Shown: piece after piece, positions 21,525 through 30,457 of the stretch | Layout of the letters: each line of letters starts with the position of its first letter | Position numbering within the stretch: the first letter of the stretch is position 1 | Source of the DNA: Gymnopilus junonius | Taxonomy: Eukaryota; Basidiomycota; Agaricomycetes; Agaricales; Galerinaceae | Assembly (NCBI GenBank): GCA_015501075.1 | Contig: JADNYJ010000321.1 | Span: 1 to 36,688 of the forward strand | DNA length: 36,688 nt | Direction: 5' to 3' | Made by a program: the position numbers and the translations under genes | The notes under the pieces: model-generated | Database searches by the model: none | Told to the model about the DNA's origin: nothing | What the model saw: only the letters and a program-made list of their open reading frames with translations

Positions 21525-22906
21525 TCAAAGGGCACAAATAATCGCAGCAATAATGACCGCGCTGACGAAGGCATAGGGTGCGCCGTGGTTGTTCGCAATC
21601 TCGTCGTTTGTAAGCTCCCTCTCCCGCGCTATGTCGCCTGTCGGCCTCGACATCAAGGCATAAACTGCTCCTTCACTACCTAGCTTCAAACCATACTTCT
21701 CTTGCTCATTCAGCCCCTCAACCGTATCCACAATGGCGGAGGGATTCTCTCTATATGCCTGAAGGAGCTGAGGGCTCGTTGCGAGAGTTATCAAGAACTT
21801 CTTCATCGCAGGCGAACCCTGCAAAATCCGATGGCCTTCAGGAGTCACATAATTATCCAACTGTGCAACGACATCGCTCTCATAGGGGTTGTATGCATAC
21901 GAGCGTTTGTCGTTCTGGGCAGACCACTTGAGCGATGGGCGGAAGGCTTCAATTGGTTCAACCCGTGTTCCGGAAGGCCCCAGCTTCTCAGCCATGGTCG
22001 GATCGACGGGACTGATGTCGCGAGGAGGAACATAGAGCGTCGAAATGGCGTCGAAGTGGTTCATTACTTCTTCCTTACGGAGGTCAGCAATGGTAAAAGT
22101 TTCAATTTTCGAGACGGATTGTGGAATTACGCGACCAACATAGTGAACAACGGTGTGGTTGGGTCCAAAATCCTTCTCGAGACGATCGATAAGAATAGGG
22201 AATTTATTGTTCTATGGTTGGAGCAATTTTTTAAAATTGCTAATTGGATTTAAGAATGGAATGAACTTACATTGAAAGTCATGTCAGTAACGCCGACGCT
22301 CCCAACTTGCCAAATGACGTTGTGGATGTAGGGGTTTAATGGCCGGTTTCGAATGAGTAATTCGCTGGCTTCGCATGTCATACAGCCGAAGCTTGCTGGA
22401 TCGAATTCAAGGTCGGCGAATAGACAGTCTTCAGCTGAGACACCAGCGAGCATTTTGGCGTTAAAGCCTTCCTCTCTCGCAAGAGCAATCGCTCTGTGAG
22501 ACGGACTGACAAAAACACCTGGATGGCCATAGAAGACTCCCAAGACATCAAGTCCGTTTCGTACGTCTCGTAGCATCACCTAATAGGTTATAAAGTAAGT
22601 AAGCTCAAGGAAGTCTTGGAAATGAAAGAAATTACAACTTTCCTCGCACATCTGAAGATAAGAGTCATATCGGCTCTTTTGAGAATCGTAGTAGATAGAA
22701 AGGTTAATGCAAGGTCCCTTGCCGTTCTCCTGGATAAATGCCTCTGTAACAGGGTCGCAGACGAGATAGAAGACTTTGTGGGACTCTTTAATATAAGCAA
22801 GGGTTTCAAGGGTTATGTGACCGACGCTGGCTATGCCCGAGCCAGCAATTGTCAACGACCCAGCTTTAGTAGGGGTATTAGTGGTAGTCGCAATGGGGGT
22901 TGCCAT
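21525..22906 (-). CDS. Borosin precursor: alpha-N-methyltransferase fused to its own C-terminal core peptide
   Basis: Three exons (22643-22906, 22271-22579, 21525-22211; introns 63 and 59 bp) would give 419 residues, about the length of OphMA. The N-terminal domain has the tetrapyrrole-methylase fold: [13 protein letters not shown] for S-adenosylmethionine, and [20 protein letters not shown]. Tyr73, Arg79 and Tyr83 correspond to the catalytic Tyr66, Arg72 and Tyr76 described for OphMA. The C-terminal clasp region ends in a hydrophobic tail after HGAP ([13 protein letters not shown] at the very end). In this family the enzyme methylates backbone amides of its own tail, and a prolyl oligopeptidase then releases and cyclises the core. 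Pro403 directly before the last 16 residues fits such a cut. The product class includes nematode-active peptides; activity here is unknown. Intron 1 begins GA instead of GT, so expression is uncertain. The start at 22906 is chosen because the homology begins within 15 residues of it and a TATA box lies about 40 bp upstream. Confidence 0.9.
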
Positions 22907-22940
22907 GTCCTTGTAGATACAGGTGCCACTATCAGCGACC

Positions 22941-22948
22941 TTTATATA
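22941..22948 (-). promoter_or_regulatory. TATA box of the borosin gene
   Basis: TATATAAA on the minus strand, 35-42 bp upstream of the start codon at 22906. A strong match to the core promoter consensus, and rather close to the ATG, implying a very short leader. Confidence 0.55.
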
Positions 22949-23143
22949 ATGCCGTGGACGTTTTTGAGGTCTTTTCCTAAAACCTAAATTCCCTAACGCA
23001 AGATTTGAGATGTCATAACAGGAACCTAGCTTTACACGGATTTGAAGCGGATGCCCTGCTTTCCGGATAACGTTGATCACTCAGCTGACAATATAAATGT
23101 TGTAGAATGTTCTATGTAGGAAGGACTTTTAGTTCGAGAAGCT

Positions 23144-23282
23144 GGATTTGTGTGAATATTTGTACACAGAGGGTCAAACAGAAATAATAGAACTGTATTC
23201 CAATGACGGGTGTTTGTAGTTCGATCGGATTTGTGTGAATATCGTATGCAGAGAATAGAATTGTATTCCAATGACGGGTGTT
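23144..23282. repeat. Imperfect direct repeat upstream of the borosin gene
   Basis: Two copies, 23144-23214 and 23227-23282, share GGATTTGTGTGAATAT at their left ends and GTATTCCAATGACGGGTGTT at their right ends. The second copy lacks about 15 bases in the middle. They lie 240-375 bp upstream of the borosin start and could be regulatory or a simple local duplication. Confidence 0.6.
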
Positions 23283-23542
23283 CGCGTTTGACTAAGGCGC
23301 TGAGGGCATGGCAAGAAAGGAGTGCGGAGATTCGTTTTCATACCATTCACATCCTGGCCCTTTCATTGGACTAGTAAATCAAGCTTTAAGCTTTATTTAA
23401 ACACGACTAATGAGGACAAATTGCTAAACACAGACATGGTTTATACTTAGATCTTCCATTCATCCTTTCATCATCACTTGTTATCCGTGGGATCTTCAAA
23501 AGCCCGGGCGACGGGGTTAAATTCAATCTCAGATTGTTCAGA

Positions 23543-23567
23543 GACGGGTGCCCACAAGGCACCCGTC
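23543..23567. repeat. Perfect 10-bp hairpin with 5-base loop
   Basis: GACGGGTGCC, loop CACAA, GGCACCCGTC. The stem is GC-rich in an AT-rich gap. GACGGGTG also occurs in each copy of the direct repeat at 23144-23282, suggesting a shared origin. It could be a transcription terminator-like structure or the subterminal hairpin of a small transposon; no CTRR end follows it, so a Helitron end is not supported. Confidence 0.55.
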
Positions 23568-24982
23568 CCCCAGAGGACCGACCGTGGACATCGGTTCTCA
23601 CACTGACAGACATAGGGACCCCCTATCCAGATAAGTAAGCGCCTATTTACAAACACATCACAGTCCGCTGTCCATTATACCTTCCGTCTCTTGTCCCACC
23701 GCCTTATTTATGGAGCCTTATTTGGGTCTCATGACAATTTGGTCACTAACTTTTTCCAGTAGTAGACATTATTAATCTGATGCAAATGATCTCTGATATC
23801 AAGTGCGACGTGGTAATTGGTCATGCTATCTTCTTTACAACTTCTTTACATTCAATACTGGACATGGTTATTCCGATTTTCCACTACTACTATGGTTTTC
23901 CACTAGAACCTCGGAATGAATCCCATAGCTCATGCATATACACTCCAGACCCCAATCGAAGGTATTGACCCCGACATGCATTTCACCTGTCAACGCACTT
24001 CATAACTGGGTCAATTCATGACTTTTTTAGGTTTGGAGAGTAGCTTGCTACATGGGAATTTGGTGCCCATTTAGTATGCTAGGTGCTTTACAACTGTACA
24101 CATAATCCAACTGCACCCCTGCCAGAAAATGCAGGGGAACGACAAAGAAAATCCACCAAAACAGAAAGATTGTGTATATTTTACTCCCACCTTTCTCAGC
24201 AGCTCTTGAACTGGGACAGTATTATTCCATGGCACCATATCTGGCTCGGCGGATAATTTCCTCCGGTTTAAAGCTAGTTATATTTAATTAAGGAATTATT
24301 GAAGATACATGTGAATGGTGAGCTATATACTTAAGCAGAAGTCGTGAACTCATGTACATTTATTTATTCCTCTCCTTTTATAGCCTATCTTTTTGTTCCT
24401 TCATTATGCTTAGACCTCTTCTTTGGCTGAAGCGGAGTGAAGTCGAGGGTCTTGTACTAATCATGAGATCTTATAATTATGAATCTACCGGTGGTGGGAA
24501 GGTAATGGCAGCGGTTCAGAAAAAAATAAATCTGAGAATGACAAGACATCTATACAAAAGACATCTCATGCTCCCAGTGGCGCTGATGAATTCTACGGTA
24601 GTTGGGAAAACCTTGGATGATTGTTCAGCTAGGTTGGAAGAATTCATACTATCAAGAGTTATTCCTAGTCACCCCCTGGGGCTAAATAAGCTGTTTTATT
24701 TTATTTTTAACTTGGCTCATACGTATGTCAGACTGTCACAGGAAAAAAAACCCAGGTCAGTAGCGGGCTGTGCCGTTTGTTGGCCTTACTCTGTTATTGA
24801 AGCGTTCATTGAAATCGGCTTCACTTCGCAGGGTTCACAGGGCTCAAACTGAAAATTCAATTCTCAACACCAGTAGTCAAGTATGTTTTAAAAATTCCAC
24901 TAAAACGGTACATCTTTTCCGATCTTGTCCTGAAAAACTCCGAAGTAGGCCAACTTTGGCTCCGAGGCAGTTGGGGAACATA

Positions 24983-25536
24983 TCACCTAAACTGGAACAA
25001 TACCGCTCTTGAGGTGACATGTACTGCAGAAATCTTGTCGCCGTCAAATTCATATTCAGCGGTAAAGGGAACTTCTCTGAAAATTGGACGAATGAGTTCT
25101 AAGGCAATAAATAGGAAAAACTGATCTTTTACTTGACTTTGAGCTCGAAAGTCGTCTTGGCCTAATTAAAAAAGTAAGCGCCGGATAATAGCTACAAGTC
25201 ACAAGTAATTTCGACATACGCGAACTTGAACTTTGCCTCCATTTTCGGTGATGCTTTCTATTTCAGTCTACAAAAAGCAGACTCAGTGAGAGGAATTGTC
25301 GAAGAGGTGGAAGATCCAACCTTGATAGCCTTGAAGTTGTTCTGAAGGGCTGCCTGGACCTCGTTCACTTGATCCTTGGTCAACGTTTTCCCAGCAGAGT
25401 AGGCAGCGGCACCACCGCTGGCGGTGTGGTTGTATGAGAAGTTCTGAGCAACAAAGATGTTTGCTCCAGGGATGTCGCCTTTGTCGACCTTGGTGATATA
25501 TTCACGGATAGCGCAGACTTTGGCGGTGTCGGACAT
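24983..25536 (-). CDS. NTF2-like (SnoaL-type fold) small protein
   Basis: Four exons (25321-25536, 25220-25267, 25133-25161, 24983-25076) with introns of 53, 58 and 56 bp join into a 128-residue protein. The pattern fits an NTF2-like cone fold: an N-terminal helix (IREYITKVDKGDI), a loop with NFSYNHTASGG, a helix (KDQVNEVQAALQNNFKAIK), then beta strands including ESITENGGKVQVR, EVPFTAEYEFDGDKISAV and a final strand ending in LFQFR. Such proteins act as small enzymes (isomerases, cyclases, hydrolases) or binding proteins. The omphalotin borosin cluster contains an NTF2-like gene (OphC, from memory), so the same-strand position 2.1 kb from the borosin gene is suggestive. No signal peptide. The retrotransposon LTR begins only about 340 bp upstream of the start. 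Confidence 0.75.
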
Positions 25537-25592
25537 CTCGTAGTTTCAGAGGTGGAAGTGGGTATGAACGCCTGGTCATGAAGAGATGTGGT

Positions 25593-25599
25593 CTTTATA
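25593..25599 (-). promoter_or_regulatory. TATA box of the NTF2-like gene
   Basis: TATAAAG on the minus strand, 57-63 bp upstream of the ATG at 25536. It resembles the TATA arrangement of the borosin gene and supports the chosen start. Confidence 0.5.
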
Positions 25600-25740
25600 C
25601 CTGGAAGTGCTAGTTATGTTAAGTCATCTCCTTCAAGAAGCAGCTGTAATTCCTCTTCGTGATCCTGTACTAAGTCGGAGATAGTGAGCTCCGAGGAGTA
25701 ATGTCACGATGTAGTTCACAAAGATCTGTTACTATTTTCC

Positions 25741-25769
25741 CTTCAAGTTAAGTTATGCTCAACTTGAAG
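25741..25769. repeat. Inverted repeat in the NTF2-like promoter region
   Basis: CTTCAAGTT (25741-25749) and AACTTGAAG (25761-25769) form perfect 9-bp arms around an 11-base spacer, about 205-230 bp upstream of the NTF2-like start. It could be an operator for a dimeric regulator or a chance structure. Confidence 0.4.
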
Positions 25770-25877
25770 TATCAGTCTACACGAGGAGTTCTCTAGTCAT
25801 TTGTTGACCCTTCGTAATGATGGGTTCCCTCGGGATTCTTTTTCCCCGATGTTTGGTGATGTCAACCGGAAGCAGCG

Positions 25878-26242
25878 TGTGGCAAATACGTGACCATCAA
25901 ATCAAATCCCTTATCTTATCTTCGTGAACGCGTGTCTCTCTTATTGTAGTTTATATAAATGACTTGTTTCTTTTTCGTCTCCGTATTAAATAACTCATAA
26001 CGAATCATTTCTTATTCACCTGACTTGTATTAACTAGTTTACTGATTCTTACTTGACTCAAAGTTCTAGTCATAGTAGGTACTGAGAACATATAAATACT
26101 GTCTTGTATGTACTACCAAGACCCGCAGTGAATACAGTATACATTAAGCTGTCTTGACTCTCAACCTCTCAACTTACCTCTCACCGTGTGCCGCCTCGTT
26201 CGACCCGCCGACTCCCGTCACGGATCGTTACTCAACGTCACA
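25878..26242 (+). repeat. 5' LTR
   Basis: Begins TGTGGCAAATACG and ends ACGTCACA, a TG...CA pair. It contains TATATAAA at 25952-25959 and TATAAATA at 26091-26098, either of which could position transcription. Compared with the 3' LTR it has a few substitutions and small indels, most near 26100-26130. No recognisable tRNA primer-binding site follows; the next bases are TATTTTTTGACAAGC. Confidence 0.92.
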
Positions 26243-26401
26243 TATTTTTTGACAAGCTCCAACTAAATCGAATTGACTTCGCTTTCGATAAAGGGACACG
26301 ACCGGCCTGATCAACCGACGCTACCTTCCGACGGCGACTATTTCCCGACACCCGAACCCTTATTATCTTTGAAATTTTAATTTGTCTATTTTCGTACATA
26401 T

Positions 26402-27223
26402 ATGTCTTCTCTTACTCAAGAAACGCAACTCCGTTCCGGAAGAGTTATTATAGGGGTCGCTCCCCAGAAATCAAGTGCAAAGGCACCAATTTCAGAATCC
26501 GATGATATGTCGGAAACTCCGACTCCATCTCGAATAAATAAACGTAGCTACAAGGATGCATTGCAGTCCCCCACTAGAGATGAGGCATCATCCAATGAAC
26601 CTAATAAGGATAGGAATGAATCAGAAAGCATTCATGAAGAAACTCCCGAGGTAGATGAAACCCGGGACTTTGATAAGTGGGTTGAAAATAACCCTAATGA
26701 ACCGTGGACGGAAGTACGCCACAGAAAGCGCAAGGATAAAGCTCAGAAATCAGCTGAGAATAATGATCCCCTTCGGGAAGCCGAGAGATTGCTTACCCCG
26801 GATCAACAGGAACGAATTACACGACGGAATGCTAATGTCGTGGTCCGCAGAACCCGCTCGTTGGACTCGCTAGGCGAGGGAATGTCTAATTTAAAGGTCA
26901 AAGGTAAAGGACGATCGGATAATAATTGGACTAACCGTTTTATCCAATTGGAAGATGAAGATTTTAATATTGAGGCTCAGAAAGCCGCCTTGTTACAGCT
27001 TGAAAACCAAGCTAGAGCTAAGAAAGAAGAAATTGCTAAGGCCGTTAAAGCCAAAGCAAAGGCTCCTACCCGCGCTGTCAGTACAGCTGAGGCCGTTGAC
27101 AAGACACCTACCCCAGATCAATCAGTTCCACCCAGGTCTCGGGTTGTCAATGCTAATAATATCATCAATAGACCTGCTGCGAGTCGCCCATTAAATCAGG
27201 TAGCTCCTAATAGTTATTTGTGA
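26402..27223 (+). CDS. Gag-like N-terminal polyprotein of the retrotransposon
   Basis: An uninterrupted 273-residue frame, 160 bp after the 5' LTR. It is rich in charged residues: an acidic/Ser part (SESDDMSETPTPSR), WVENNPNEPWTEVRHRKRKDK, then a Lys/Arg/Ala helix (LENQARAKKEEIAKAVKAKA) of likely coiled-coil type. Its position and composition fit the matrix-like part of Gag, which would bind RNA and help assemble particles. It ends 24 bp before the next ATG, so the two products are probably separate. There is no zinc knuckle. Confidence 0.65.
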   Translation: MSSLTQETQLRSGRVIIGVAPQKSSAKAPISESDDMSETPTPSRINKRSYKDALQSPTRDEASSNEPNKDRNESESIHEETPEVDETRDFDKWVENNPNEPWTEVRHRKRKDKAQKSAENNDPLREAERLLTPDQQERITRRNANVVVRRTRSLDSLGEGMSNLKVKGKGRSDNNWTNRFIQLEDEDFNIEAQKAALLQLENQARAKKEEIAKAVKAKAKAPTRAVSTAEAVDKTPTPDQSVPPRSRVVNANNIINRPAASRPLNQVAPNSYL

Positions 27224-27247
27224 CACACCTTAAATAATATTGGAAAC

Positions 27248-27700
27248 ATGGGAACTCGCAAAGGAGACCCTAGTGATGATTCGTCCAGCTCTAGTAGCTC
27301 AGATAGTGATAGTAGCGGTGCGGGACGAAGTGTTCCAGGACGGAAATCTCGATCACCGAGGAGATCGAAGTCGCGTGGAACTAAGAATAAGCGCTCGAAG
27401 TCTAAAAAATCGGGACTTAAGCCGATCGCACCTAAGGAGTATGATGGCACTCCGGACTCCCGTACCTTCAATAGATTTGTAACTGAAGGTACCGCATATG
27501 TAATGGATGGATGCGTTCGACGAGATCGACGTGTATTTGTCCTGTCCTATTATCTTACTGGCATAGCTTATGATTTTTACACTCAGAAAGTGTCCATGAA
27601 TTTTACTGAGTGGAATCTAAAGGAATTCTTTGAGCAATTATTTGACTATTGCTTTCCAGTTAATTATAAAGCAGAACAGCGAGCTAAACTTAGACGCTGA
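27248..27700 (+). CDS. Gag capsid (Retrotrans_gag) fragment ending at an in-frame TGA
   Basis: 150 residues. It has a Ser/Asp run, an Arg/Ser-rich basic segment (RKSRSPRRSKSRGTKNKRSK) and then the capsid signature from residue 60: PKEYDGTPDSRTFNRFV, VLSYYLTGIAYDFYTQKV and WNLKEFFEQLFDYCFP, ending KAEQRAKLRR. The stop TGA at 27698-27700 is in the same frame as the following long frame, and a CGA to TGA change would explain it. Originally capsid and protease/polymerase were probably one Gag-Pol reading frame here. Confidence 0.75.
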   Translation: MGTRKGDPSDDSSSSSSSDSDSSGAGRSVPGRKSRSPRRSKSRGTKNKRSKSKKSGLKPIAPKEYDGTPDSRTFNRFVTEGTAYVMDGCVRRDRRVFVLSYYLTGIAYDFYTQKVSMNFTEWNLKEFFEQLFDYCFPVNYKAEQRAKLRR

Positions 27701-27807
27701 TCTAATGACGAGGTAGAAATATTGGATAACCTTGAGTCAAGTATGATCGAAGACCAATCTAATGACGAGGTAGAAATATTGGATAACCTCGAGTCAAGTA
27801 TGATCGA
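27701..27807 (+). repeat. In-frame tandem duplication, 57-bp period
   Basis: TCTAATGACGAGGTAGAAAT and the following 30 bases at 27701-27750 recur at 27758-27807 with one difference (CTT versus CTC). The period is 19 codons, so the frame is preserved (SNDEVEILDNLESSMIE appears twice). The first copy begins immediately after the TGA stop. Confidence 0.85.
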
Positions 27808-30451
27808 GTTTATTCCAAGTCAAATGCCTCACGGCGCTTATTCTATAATTGCGCTGCTGCCGTACACCGAGTATAGGCCAGATTTACCATGGCGTCGGTG
27901 TCTTGGTGATACACTAGCACTATATGGACAATGGATACTGGACAAACACCAGCCATATCCAGGAGATAGTGATTTTGTTACGCACCGAACTGTGCTTAAT
28001 AGATTCTACATATTACGAGGACCCGCCCAGATGTACTATATTTATGATCGGTATCGGCTTCTTATGACAGATATTCATATCAACGCATTAACCGATCAGA
28101 GATTTTCACTCTGCGACTGGTATTGTAATCAGTTAGCAAGCCATTTCCAGTATTCCAAAGATTATACTAATATCTGTGTAATGGGAGAACCTTACATCTT
28201 TAACGTGGAGATTGTCCTCCGAAGCGGCATCAGGGAATTATACCCCTCATATTTGCCGACTACCTGTGATGAAGACAGGTTTGATGTAGTCTCATGTAGT
28301 AAAATTTCCTACCATATCCATGACCATGATTTTCCTGATCAACCTCTAATCATTGCTAAAACAAAGCTAACTAATCCCTTCTTCGACCTCGGATGGTGGT
28401 ACTACATTCGCAGGTATCGGTCTAGAACTTGGGCCGAGCCCCACGTCCCACCGGCTGCTCCGACTCCACCTTCCGAACCGGAAGAAACTTCGGATCAACT
28501 TCAGAATTCCGAAGCTCGGGATGGCGGTGAACAAAGCGATTCCAGTGTCTGCACCGAGTATACTACCAACATCATTCTTACCGATAGTGATGGACATCCT
28601 GGGCACACCCCTCTTCAAAATGAGCAGCAGGATGGATCCTCGGAGATCTTGTCATATGTCACGGGCAAAAATAGCCCGCTTGACATGCTTGATCATGATC
28701 GAATACATAGTGGTGATAAATTTAGCACCCATGATCTAGAAGCGCCGGATCCGAGCTCAGCGCCTATGTCCGCTGAAGAATTGGAATGGGAACGAGGCCG
28801 TAATGGTCAAACTATTCGCGCTGAAAGGTTATTACCTGACTTGTTAGCCTCCAAGGCTGAACAATTGTTAGAATTAGGTGCACCCTATCCCACTGATACA
28901 CAATTGGGGCAAACGGTCGGAAATCGGTTCACTGTTAAGCATGTGAACTCCGAACTGTACTCAGTTTGGGACCGTAAATTAAAAGTTACTACCTATTTCG
29001 AAGCTCAGAAGCTTCGTAAAAATGATTTCTGTATTGCTCGCGAATATGGTAGACGATGTGCCGAAGCGGCAAGAATGGAACTTGATCCGTCATGGGAGTT
29101 TATGGACCACTCTCCCATGGGTCGAGCAATTGAGGAAGGAATTGAACATGCTCTTCAGCAGTTTAGACCATTTATAAATGACGATCCTTACTCTGAAAGA
29201 GAATTAACAACCTTTTCAGTTAAAATTAACTGGGATAAAACCGATGAATTTCTTATAAAAAATAATAGAACTGGTTGGCTGACTATTATTTGGAGACCTG
29301 AAATTGAAAGTGCAGGTTTTGACATTGGACACTGGTATCAGAATGAAAGGTTTCGTTTGGAACGAGGAGAATACAATGATCTCTCTCCGGAAGAGCTGAA
29401 ACTCATTTGGGATCCACCAGATGATGACGATGAATTAATAGGAGAAGAACGAGAAGAGATGCTTGAGAAACTTCAGCATCCTTTAGAAGTACTCCACCGA
29501 CACGGACTTCTTGAAAAGGAAGAAGAAGTCATCATTGAGGATGTACTTCATCTCCATGGAATTCAAATTCCACGAGGAACTTACCCAACAGTTCAACGGA
29601 ATGCTGCTCAAGTAAAAAACTCAAAGCGAGCCATTCCAAAGCCGGTTGTCATTACTGTAAAAATTAATGGACATCCAGCTCGAGCTCTGCTCGACTCTGG
29701 TTCATTAGGAGATTTTATGTCTTCCAATCTAGCAGACCAACTTAAGGTGGATAAAATTAAATTTGAGGCTCCATTAGGACTTCAACTGGCAGTCCAAGGA
29801 TCTCAGTCCAAGATAAATTCTGGAACTAAAGCCCGATTCCAGTATGAAAAAATTGACGAAAATCGGTACTTTGATATTATTAACATGTCTACCTATGATA
29901 TTATTCTAGGTACACCTTGGTTTTACCAACATCGAGCATGTGCTGGATTAAATCCTGCTCAAGTTGTTATTGGATGTGATGAATCACAACCTATTCAAGG
30001 TTCAGGAGTAACTACTCTCTCCTCTCGGGCTGCTGAAATAACTACACTAAATATTGAAGGGGCCCGAGAACTCCTAATGGAGTACGCCTCGCCACTCTGT
30101 AAAACAGCTAATGAGACAGAATTGCCTCCATTCAGGGCGATTAATCATTCTATCCCTCTGATTGACGAAGAAAGAATTTACCCCTGGTGCCCATCATGCT
30201 GTCCAGAGGCATTGCGAAGCCAATGGGTCGAAAAGCGAGAAGCTTACCTCCGATCTGGATGCTGGAAAATTACCAGTTCTCGAAACACTGTTCCTATGCT
30301 TTTGATTCTGAAGCCACGTGCCGCGGGAGAAGCGCCCACCCTTCGGACAGTAATAGATCTTCGGGCACGTAATGATAATACTTATAAATTGACATCACCA
30401 CTCCCAGATCCCGAGGGAATATTGCGGAGGGCAGCTAGTCATAAATATTGA
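27722..30451 (+). CDS. Retrotransposon Gag-Pol middle part: duplicated insert domain, aspartic protease, start of reverse transcriptase
   Basis: 909 residues after the TGA. Residues about 94-235 and 400-547 look like two copies of one unit: each has NRF followed by a Tyr-rich strand and a DR pair, and each ends in a FDxGxWY block followed by Arg residues (FDLGWWYYIRRYRSR and FDIGHWYQNERFRLE). They are separated by a Ser/Pro/acidic linker. I do not recognise the domain. The protease follows: VVITVKINGHPARALLDSGS, with the catalytic Asp near residue 657, and the second wall IILGTPWFY. The last part is the reverse transcriptase N-terminus (LRSGCWKITSSRNTVPMLLI, TLRTVIDLRARNDNTYKL). It stops at TGA 30449-30451 in front of SSMDGKDAY; the family usually has Arg at that point, so CGA to TGA is likely. 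Confidence 0.75.
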   Translation: MDNLESSMIEDQSNDEVEILDNLESSMIEFIPSQMPHGAYSIIALLPYTEYRPDLPWRRCLGDTLALYGQWILDKHQPYPGDSDFVTHRTVLNRFYILRGPAQMYYIYDRYRLLMTDIHINALTDQRFSLCDWYCNQLASHFQYSKDYTNICVMGEPYIFNVEIVLRSGIRELYPSYLPTTCDEDRFDVVSCSKISYHIHDHDFPDQPLIIAKTKLTNPFFDLGWWYYIRRYRSRTWAEPHVPPAAPTPPSEPEETSDQLQNSEARDGGEQSDSSVCTEYTTNIILTDSDGHPGHTPLQNEQQDGSSEILSYVTGKNSPLDMLDHDRIHSGDKFSTHDLEAPDPSSAPMSAEELEWERGRNGQTIRAERLLPDLLASKAEQLLELGAPYPTDTQLGQTVGNRFTVKHVNSELYSVWDRKLKVTTYFEAQKLRKNDFCIAREYGRRCAEAARMELDPSWEFMDHSPMGRAIEEGIEHALQQFRPFINDDPYSERELTTFSVKINWDKTDEFLIKNNRTGWLTIIWRPEIESAGFDIGHWYQNERFRLERGEYNDLSPEELKLIWDPPDDDDELIGEEREEMLEKLQHPLEVLHRHGLLEKEEEVIIEDVLHLHGIQIPRGTYPTVQRNAAQVKNSKRAIPKPVVITVKINGHPARALLDSGSLGDFMSSNLADQLKVDKIKFEAPLGLQLAVQGSQSKINSGTKARFQYEKIDENRYFDIINMSTYDIILGTPWFYQHRACAGLNPAQVVIGCDESQPIQGSGVTTLSSRAAEITTLNIEGARELLMEYASPLCKTANETELPPFRAINHSIPLIDEERIYPWCPSCCPEALRSQWVEKREAYLRSGCWKITSSRNTVPMLLILKPRAAGEAPTLRTVIDLRARNDNTYKLTSPLPDPEGILRRAASHKY

Positions 30452-30457
30452 TCTTCT

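Larger units (their letters stand above)
22949..24982. other. Two-kilobase gap between the borosin and NTF2-like genes
   Basis: No supported gene. The longest frame (plus, 24352-24852) lacks any recognisable domain and starts with an AT-driven hydrophobic stretch. The gap contains a direct repeat at 23144-23282 and a hairpin at 23543-23567. The region close to 22950-23300 should carry the borosin promoter. Confidence 0.4.

Noticed and set aside
23543..23567. Helitron 3' end
   Set aside because: A hairpin is present but is not followed by a CTRR-type terminus, and no Rep/helicase remnant is nearby.
24352..24852. Plus-strand frame of 166 codons between borosin and NTF2-like genes
   Set aside because: No recognisable domain, no supporting splice sites, and composition like translated AT-rich non-coding DNA.
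27698..27700. Programmed readthrough of the TGA between capsid and pol
   Set aside because: The bases after TGA (TCTAAT) do not match the known leaky CTA context, and two more TGA stops in the same frame make mutation more likely.
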